Shown here piece by piece: positions 13,115 through 17,107 of a stretch of DNA of 17,107 bases. Below the pieces are notes generated by a model. The model was not told the origin of the DNA. It was given only the letters and a program-made list of their open reading frames with translations, and did not search any database. The position numbers and the translations under genes were made by a program. Numbering within the stretch: position 1 is the first letter of the stretch; every line of letters starts with the position of its first letter. This stretch comes from Planctomycetota bacterium (GTDB taxonomy: Bacteria > Planctomycetota > Phycisphaerae > WQYP01): assembly GCA_021826605.1 (NCBI GenBank), contig JAKAZF010000006.1:1-17107 (forward strand). The letters are read 5' to 3'.

Positions 13115-15148
13115 TTAATGCACGCGTTGACCCGGCGTCGCGCGATCATCAACCGAAAGCAAAAACACATCTTTACCGCCCGGACCACTGGCGAGAATCA
13201 TTCCCTCGCTGGTGCCGAATTTCATTTTTCGCGGGGCCAGATTTGCGCAGAAAATTACCAATCGCCCGGTAATCTGTTCGGGCGTACACGCTTTTTTTAT
13301 CCCGGCCAGAACCGTGCGCTTGCCCAGCGGCCCGGCATCCAATTCCACTTTCATGAGTTTATCGGTGGCCTCAATCGCCTCCGCGTGGATAACGCGGGCT
13401 ACGCGCAGATCAATGGCCGCAAATTGTTCAATATTGCATTCGGGGGCCAGGGGTTCTTCAGTGGAACTTGGAACGACGGCGGTAGCCTGTGCGGGAAGGG
13501 GGGCCGCGGTATTTTGATTTTCCTGAAGCATATCGTGTATTTTCCTTTCTTCAACACGTCCGGTTAAATGTTCAAATGGCGCAATGACGCGCGATGGCAT
13601 GGAATCTTGTATATCGCGCCATGTTTGTGGCTGAAGGTTGAGGCATGTTTCCACACGCGCCGCAATCTCCGGTACAATGGGCTTGAGATAAATCATCAAA
13701 ATCCGCCCGCATTCAAGGGCAGCGGTCAATACACCGCGGGCAGCTTCCGCATCGGTTTTCACCAGCGACCACGGGGCCTGATCTTCCACAAATTTATTGG
13801 CCTTATCCGCCAGAGCGCAAATCCGTCGCGTGACGGCGGAAAAATTCCGCTGGTCATAATCCGTTGCAATCTGCGATTCCGCGGCACGAAATTCATTGAG
13901 CAGCGGCAGCGCGTCAATCGTAACCACGCCGGTCTGGCCACCGAGCAGCCGCGTTAACAATGGAGCGGCGCGGCTGACGAGATTAACCAATTTTCCCACC
14001 AGCTCGCTGTTCACCCGGTTGCAGAAATCCTCAAAGCTCAAATCAATATCCGCCGGCGATGCCGAGAGCCGCGTGGCAAAATAATAGCGCAGCCATTGCG
14101 GATCAAGATGCCGGGCGTATTGTGCGGCGTTAATAAAAGTTCCCCGGCTCTTGGACATTTTCTCGCCGTTGATGGTCAGGTGCCCATGCACACATAATTT
14201 TGCCGGTGGCTTGAGTCCGGCACCAATGAGCATGGCGGGCCAGAACAGGGCATGAAAATAAATAATATCTTTGCCGATGAAATGGTGCACATGCAGATCA
14301 TCCATCTGCCAGTATTCTTCCGCGTCCGGAGCCGTACCGCCCAAATTCTTAGCCAGCGCCGCCAGATAACCGATGGGCGCATCAAGCCAGTTGTAAAAAT
14401 ACTTGCCTTCCTCGCCGGGAATGGGAAATCCAAAAAATGGCGCATCACGGGAAATGTCCCAGTCCTTGAGTTCTTTGTCAAACCATTCCTCAAGTTTATT
14501 GGCCATTGTGGCGTCCACCAGACCACCGCGGATCAGTTGCAGCAGTGGTTCGTGAAAATTCTCCAGTCGCAGGAAAAAGTGCCGACTGGAGCGCCGTTCA
14601 GGCACTGCACCGCTGACCGCGCTTTTGGGATTGATCAGATCCGTGGGACTGTAATGCTTGCCGCAGACTTCGCAGGAATCGCCATATTGATCCGGTGCTT
14701 TACAATTGGGGCATTGGCCGCGGATGAAGCGATCAGGCAAAAAAATATTTTCCACGGGATCGAAGAATTGCTCAACATCACGGTGAACGATATGCCCGCC
14801 GGCTTTGAGCCGCTCAAAGATCAAATAGCACAGGGCTTTGTTTTCAGGGGAATGCGTGGAATAGTAACAGTCAAATTTAACGCCGAAACGGGCGAAATCG
14901 TCCCGGTGTTCCTGATTCATCCGGGCGATGAACTGCTCCGGGGCAAGGCCTTCACTGCGTGCTCGCAGCATAATGGGTGTGCCGTGGGCATCATCACCGC
15001 AGAGATAGACCACACGATTTTCCATCAGCCGCTGAAAGCGTACCCAGATATCGGTCTGTATGTATTCCACCAGATGACCGATATGAATGGCCCCATTGGC
15101 GTAAGGTAACGCCGAAGTAACCAGTAAATTTCGTTTTGCCGCCGCCAT
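13115..15148 (-). CDS. metG: Methionyl-tRNA synthetase
   Basis: 677 aa, the usual length for the long, E. coli-type enzyme. ATG at 15148 with GGAG 5 bases upstream. It charges tRNA-Met with methionine in the cytoplasm. Seen in order: the HIGH signature (22-25), the connective peptide with a CPNC...CEVC zinc knuckle (146-162), KMSKS (330-334), the alpha-helical anticodon-binding domain (about 380-540), an Ala/Pro/Thr-rich linker (about 543-572), and a C-terminal EMAP/Trbp111-type tRNA-binding domain (about 573-677, with AIDLRVARV and MKFGTSEGMILAS). All catalytic signatures are intact, so it is presumably the housekeeping copy. It has its own candidate promoter. Confidence 0.98.
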   Translation of the reverse strand: MAAAKRNLLVTSALPYANGAIHIGHLVEYIQTDIWVRFQRLMENRVVYLCGDDAHGTPIMLRARSEGLAPEQFIARMNQEHRDDFARFGVKFDCYYSTHSPENKALCYLIFERLKAGGHIVHRDVEQFFDPVENIFLPDRFIRGQCPNCKAPDQYGDSCEVCGKHYSPTDLINPKSAVSGAVPERRSSRHFFLRLENFHEPLLQLIRGGLVDATMANKLEEWFDKELKDWDISRDAPFFGFPIPGEEGKYFYNWLDAPIGYLAALAKNLGGTAPDAEEYWQMDDLHVHHFIGKDIIYFHALFWPAMLIGAGLKPPAKLCVHGHLTINGEKMSKSRGTFINAAQYARHLDPQWLRYYFATRLSASPADIDLSFEDFCNRVNSELVGKLVNLVSRAAPLLTRLLGGQTGVVTIDALPLLNEFRAAESQIATDYDQRNFSAVTRRICALADKANKFVEDQAPWSLVKTDAEAARGVLTAALECGRILMIYLKPIVPEIAARVETCLNLQPQTWRDIQDSMPSRVIAPFEHLTGRVEERKIHDMLQENQNTAAPLPAQATAVVPSSTEEPLAPECNIEQFAAIDLRVARVIHAEAIEATDKLMKVELDAGPLGKRTVLAGIKKACTPEQITGRLVIFCANLAPRKMKFGTSEGMILASGPGGKDVFLLSVDDRATPGQRVH

Positions 15149-15179
15149 TTAATCTCCAACGCGGATCCAAAGATGGGGT

Positions 15180-15208
15180 ATTCTACAGTATTTTATCGAA
15201 TTGCTCGA
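15180..15208 (-). promoter_or_regulatory. Candidate metG promoter
   Basis: TAGAAT (15185-15180 on the minus strand) is a good -10 element with a poor -35 (TCGAGC, 15208-15203) 17 bases upstream. Transcription would start about 25 bases before the metG ATG. Confidence 0.4.
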
Positions 15209-15273
15209 CCTGCCGTTCTGACAAGCATTCGGACGGCGAGCGCAGGAAATGGAACTGAAGGGTAATGAGCCGG

Positions 15274-15370
15274 CGGCGGGGGCGCTTTAACGAGAAAAGA
15301 GCGACGGACGGCGGGGGTTAACCGCAAAGGGGCGACGACCACGGCGATATTTACCACGAGGTAGCGGAGG
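15274..15370. repeat. Direct repeat block, left copy (A)
   Basis: Bases 15274-15332 match 16511-16569 at 57 of 59 positions by my count, including 38 identical bases (15295-15332 with 16532-16569). Bases 15333-15370 then match 16589-16626 at about 33 of 38, the right copy carrying about 19 extra bases between. It lies upstream of the MNT gene and its partner lies downstream of the HEPN gene. Confidence 0.9.
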
Positions 15371-15452
15371 TGAACGGAGGAGACACGGTTAGCCACAGGG
15401 CATCAGGACACAGAGTTGGACAAAGGGCGACGCGAGGTTACAACGGCCACGA

Positions 15453-15485
15453 TGGTATTTACCACAATGACACAACGGCACAAAG
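15453..15485. repeat. Direct repeat, second segment of left copy
   Basis: The stretch beginning GGTATTTACCACAATGACAC recurs at 16823-16855 with about three differences. It keeps the same order relative to block A as in the right copy, so the repeat is composite. Confidence 0.8.
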
Positions 15486-15644
15486 GTTTTGAGCCATGAG
15501 TTAGCTATAAGAAGGCGGCTGGGGCGGGTAATGAAGTAATTGGGCATTCCACATCGTGGTCATCCTCCGCTGGTTTCTTCTGACTCGTGATTCAAAATTC
15601 GTCGCCATCTGTCATGGTGTGGATGAAATGTTCCCGTAATTCGT

Positions 15645-15650
15645 TATGAT
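15645..15650 (+). promoter_or_regulatory. -10 element for the MNT/HEPN pair
   Basis: TATGAT at 15645-15650 would start transcription near 15657, about 26 bases before the MNT ATG. No good -35 is visible, so this may be a weak or regulated promoter. Confidence 0.35.
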
Positions 15651-15682
15651 ACGTGGTGTGATTGAATCGCTGGGAGTTTTTT

Positions 15683-16015
15683 ATGGCATATCCTCATCTT
15701 GCCTCGCAAAGCGACATTCGGCGTATGGTCGGGAAAATAGTTCGCCGGTTCAGGCCGCAGCGCGTTATTTTGTTTGGATCATACGCGCGCGGTGATGCCG
15801 ATGCGGATAGTGATGTGGATTTGCTGGTGGTCATGGACGTGCAGGGATCAACTCGGCGGAAGGCGGTCGAGATCGGTGTTGCGCTGCGCGATGTGGATGT
15901 GGCCAAGGATGTGATTGTGGTTCGACCCGGTGAGTATGCCTGGCGAAAGGAGATGATCGGGACCATTGAGCGGCCGGCCGAGATGGAAGGCAAGGTGATG
16001 TATGCCCGCGGATGA
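15683..16015 (+). CDS. MNT-type minimal nucleotidyltransferase (antitoxin-like)
   Basis: 110 aa from the ATG at 15683 with GGGAG (15672-15676) 6 bases upstream; a TTG at 15662 would overlap that site and is rejected. It is a single pol-beta superfamily nucleotidyltransferase domain with the motif GSYARGDADADSDVD (residues 32-46; Asp44 and Asp46 as metal ligands) and a probable third acid in KDVIVV (Asp76). The active site looks complete. In the characterised MntA-HepT system such a protein neutralises a HEPN RNase, in some cases by AMPylating it. The next gene overlaps by 14 bases and encodes a HEPN protein, the classical pair order. Because that partner is frameshifted here, this protein may have lost its target. 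Confidence 0.9.
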   Translation: MAYPHLASQSDIRRMVGKIVRRFRPQRVILFGSYARGDADADSDVDLLVVMDVQGSTRRKAVEIGVALRDVDVAKDVIVVRPGEYAWRKEMIGTIERPAEMEGKVMYARG

Positions 16016-16426
16016 CGCTGTTCGGTCGATCGTGGAACAATGGATTTACCGGGCGGAGGGAGACCTGCAAAATGCGTCGCACGCGTTGAAACTGGGGCGG
16101 CAGTGTCCGACGGAGACGGTTGGTTTCCATGCCCAGCAATGTGTGGAGAAATACATCAAGGCGGTCCTGATTTTTAATGCAATCGACTTTCCAATGGTGC
16201 ATGACAATGAGAAACTTGTACGCTTGTTACCGGTCCGCACCCTTGCCTTTTGACTGTAACAGATCAGCGCATCCTGACTTCCTACGCCGTCACCGCCCGC
16301 TATCCCGGTGATTTCGAGCCGATCTCGCTTGACGAAGCGCGTGAATCCGTACAAATGGCGCGGCGGATTCGCACGGAACTTCGCAAATTGCTTCCCAGAG
16401 AGGTTCGTCGAAAACGCATGAAATAA
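16002..16426 (+). pseudogene. HEPN-domain protein gene broken by a one-base frameshift
   Basis: The gene starts at the ATG at 16002, inside the end of the MNT gene, with AAGG 6 bases upstream. The frame stops at TGA 16251-16253 after 83 residues. The missing C-terminal part is intact in another frame from about 16247 to TAA 16424-16426 (TVTDQRILTSYAVTARYPGD ... ARRIRTELRKLL). One added base in the T-run at 16248-16251 would restore a protein of about 141 aa, normal for a HEPN (PF05168-type) protein. The N-terminal half has the family pattern FHAQQCVEKYIKAVLI and HDNEKLVRLLP. I see no RNase motif of the Rx4-6H kind in either half. Either the gene is genuinely decayed, the base is a sequencing error, or a -1 slip is used. 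The stop falls inside the fold, so the truncated product is probably inactive. Confidence 0.8.
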
Positions 16427-16459
16427 AAAGCGGTTGACGTGATACCACCAGTTCCCAGC

Positions 16460-16472
16460 GCGGCTTCGCCGC
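16460..16472 (+). terminator. Hairpin after the HEPN gene
   Basis: GCGGC and GCCGC pair around a TTC loop, 33 bases after the end of the HEPN remnant, followed a few bases later by ATTTTA. A short stem; possible terminator of the pair. Confidence 0.35.
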
Positions 16473-16510
16473 AGGCAACATTTTACACGGGGACGCGGAG
16501 TTCGCCGGGG

Positions 16511-16626
16511 CGGCGGGGGCGATTTAACGGGAAAAGAGCGACGGACGGCGGGGGTTAACCGCAAAGGGGGCGTAAGAGCGCAAAGGTACGACGACCACGA
16601 CGGGGTTAACCACGAGGTAGCGGAGG
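16511..16626. repeat. Direct repeat block, right copy (B)
   Basis: Counterpart of 15274-15370 in the same orientation. It differs by about 19 extra bases (GCGTAAGAGCGCAAAGGTA region, 16570-16588), which themselves repeat a GCAAAGG word, as if the copy had grown by one internal unit. Confidence 0.9.
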
Positions 16627-16822
16627 GGTAGCCGCTGCGGCGGCTGGAGCAGGAGAGCAGGTGATAGTTGAGCAGTAGAGCACATAAGGCGGCTGGCCTG
16701 GAGAATTGCTGTCGGTTGCAGGGCGCGGAGCAGGTGAGAGTAGAGAGTAGAGCTGTCGCTGCGGCGACGACGACGGGGTTAACCGCAAAGTAGCGTGAGA
16801 ACGCAAAGGGGCGACGACGACG

Positions 16823-16855
16823 ACGGTATTTACCACAACGACACAACGACACAAA
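16823..16855. repeat. Direct repeat, second segment of right copy
   Basis: Matches 15453-15485 with about three differences. It is about 200 bases downstream of block B, against about 80 in the left copy, so extra sequence lies between. Confidence 0.8.
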
Positions 16856-16943
16856 GATACGACGATGGAACGACACGTTTCAACGAAACGCTGCGCTCAA
16901 CGAGTAACGAGCAACGAACAACAGAGCTGTCGATGCGACGACC

Positions 16944-17006
16944 AAGGTGCTCAAGTTCGGGGGCAAGATGCTCAAGTTCGGGGGCAAGGTGCTCAAGTTG
17001 AGCATG
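16944..17006. repeat. Three-copy 21-base tandem repeat
   Basis: Units at 16944-16964, 16965-16985 and 16986-17006 share AAGRTGCTCAAGTT. The first two differ by one base and the third diverges after base 14. Further AAGGTGCTC and GATGCTCAAG fragments follow at 17041-17064. There are no spacers, so it is not a CRISPR. Confidence 0.9.
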
Positions 17007-17107
17007 TGGATGGGAGCGTTGATTTTAGCGGGTTTGGTTCAAGGTGCTCGAGATGCTCAAGATGTTTTAAGGGGGCCGGCATTCAGCATGCAGGAGTCAG
17101 GAGATAG

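Larger units (their letters stand above)
15149..15682. other. Gene-free, repeat-bearing stretch between metG and the MNT gene
   Basis: 534 bases without a convincing gene. From left to right it holds the metG promoter, repeat block A (15274-15370), degenerate CACRGAG-type words (15371-15430), the second repeat segment (15453-15485), unremarkable sequence, and the leader of the MNT gene. Confidence 0.6.
16427..17107. other. Repeat-rich, gene-free right end of the window
   Basis: 681 bases with no supportable gene. It holds a hairpin, the right copy of the direct repeat, GC-rich filler with repeated GACGACGACG and TTAACCGCAAAG words (a third TTAACCGCAAAG at about 16779), and a 21-base tandem repeat. 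Long open frames here on both strands reflect the repeats. Confidence 0.6.

Noticed and set aside
16046..16876. 276-codon minus-strand open frame over the HEPN gene and repeats
   Set aside because: It is antisense to HEPN and then runs through the repeat blocks. The product is Arg/Pro/Ser-rich with repeated LRLTPAVRRSF-type words, a repeat by-product.
16944..17006. Possible CRISPR array
   Set aside because: Units are contiguous without spacers, and no cas gene is present.
16865..17107. Open frame through the 21-base tandem repeat to the window end
   Set aside because: It is held open by the three-divisible repeat. No ribosome binding site and no protein-like sequence outside the repeat. It could only be revived if sequence to the right shows a real domain.

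Overview
The window looks like a chromosomal segment of a mid-GC bacterium from the PVC group. Planctomycetota of the Phycisphaerae type is my best guess. That guess rests on a PEP-CTERM 'choice-of-anchor A' envelope protein, two sugar-type sodium/solute symporters, a divergent Gfo/Idh/MocA-like protein, a STAS/HATPase partner-switching pair and a tRNA gene without an encoded CCA. It is inference from gene content and was not checked against any database.

Layout. (1) 1-2138, minus: an SSS-family symporter followed by a small two-helix membrane protein. (2) 2563-4561, plus: an orphan phoU and a PEP-CTERM surface protein. (3) 4766-4839: tRNA-Cys(GCA). (4) 4912-8088: a divergent pair, a fucose/arabinose-isomerase-family sugar isomerase (minus) and xylulokinase xylB (plus). 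(5) 8357-10373, minus: a second SSS symporter paralogous to the first, again followed by a small two-helix membrane protein. (6) 10783-11808, minus: an anti-sigma-type HATPase kinase and, upstream of it, a STAS antagonist. (7) 11950-15148, minus: a Gfo/Idh/MocA-like protein lacking the usual motifs, then metG. (8) 15149-17107: a repeat-rich stretch enclosing a nucleotidyltransferase (MNT) gene and an overlapping HEPN gene broken by a one-base frameshift.

How it fits together. Genes in 1-10.4 kb suggest import and catabolism of a deoxyhexose or pentose: two symporter/small-protein pairs, an aldose-ketose isomerase and an FGGY kinase. The STAS/HATPase pair is a regulatory partner switch whose sigma factor and phosphatase are not in the window. 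metG and tRNA-Cys are housekeeping. The MNT-HEPN pair is a toxin-antitoxin-type accessory module, probably decayed, lying between two copies of a composite direct repeat.

Most interesting points: the recurring symporter plus small two-helix protein arrangement, which suggests an undescribed accessory subunit; the direct repeats around the frameshifted MNT-HEPN module; and the motif-less Gfo/Idh/MocA-like protein. Start codons were chosen by Shine-Dalgarno spacing and several differ from the longest reading frame.
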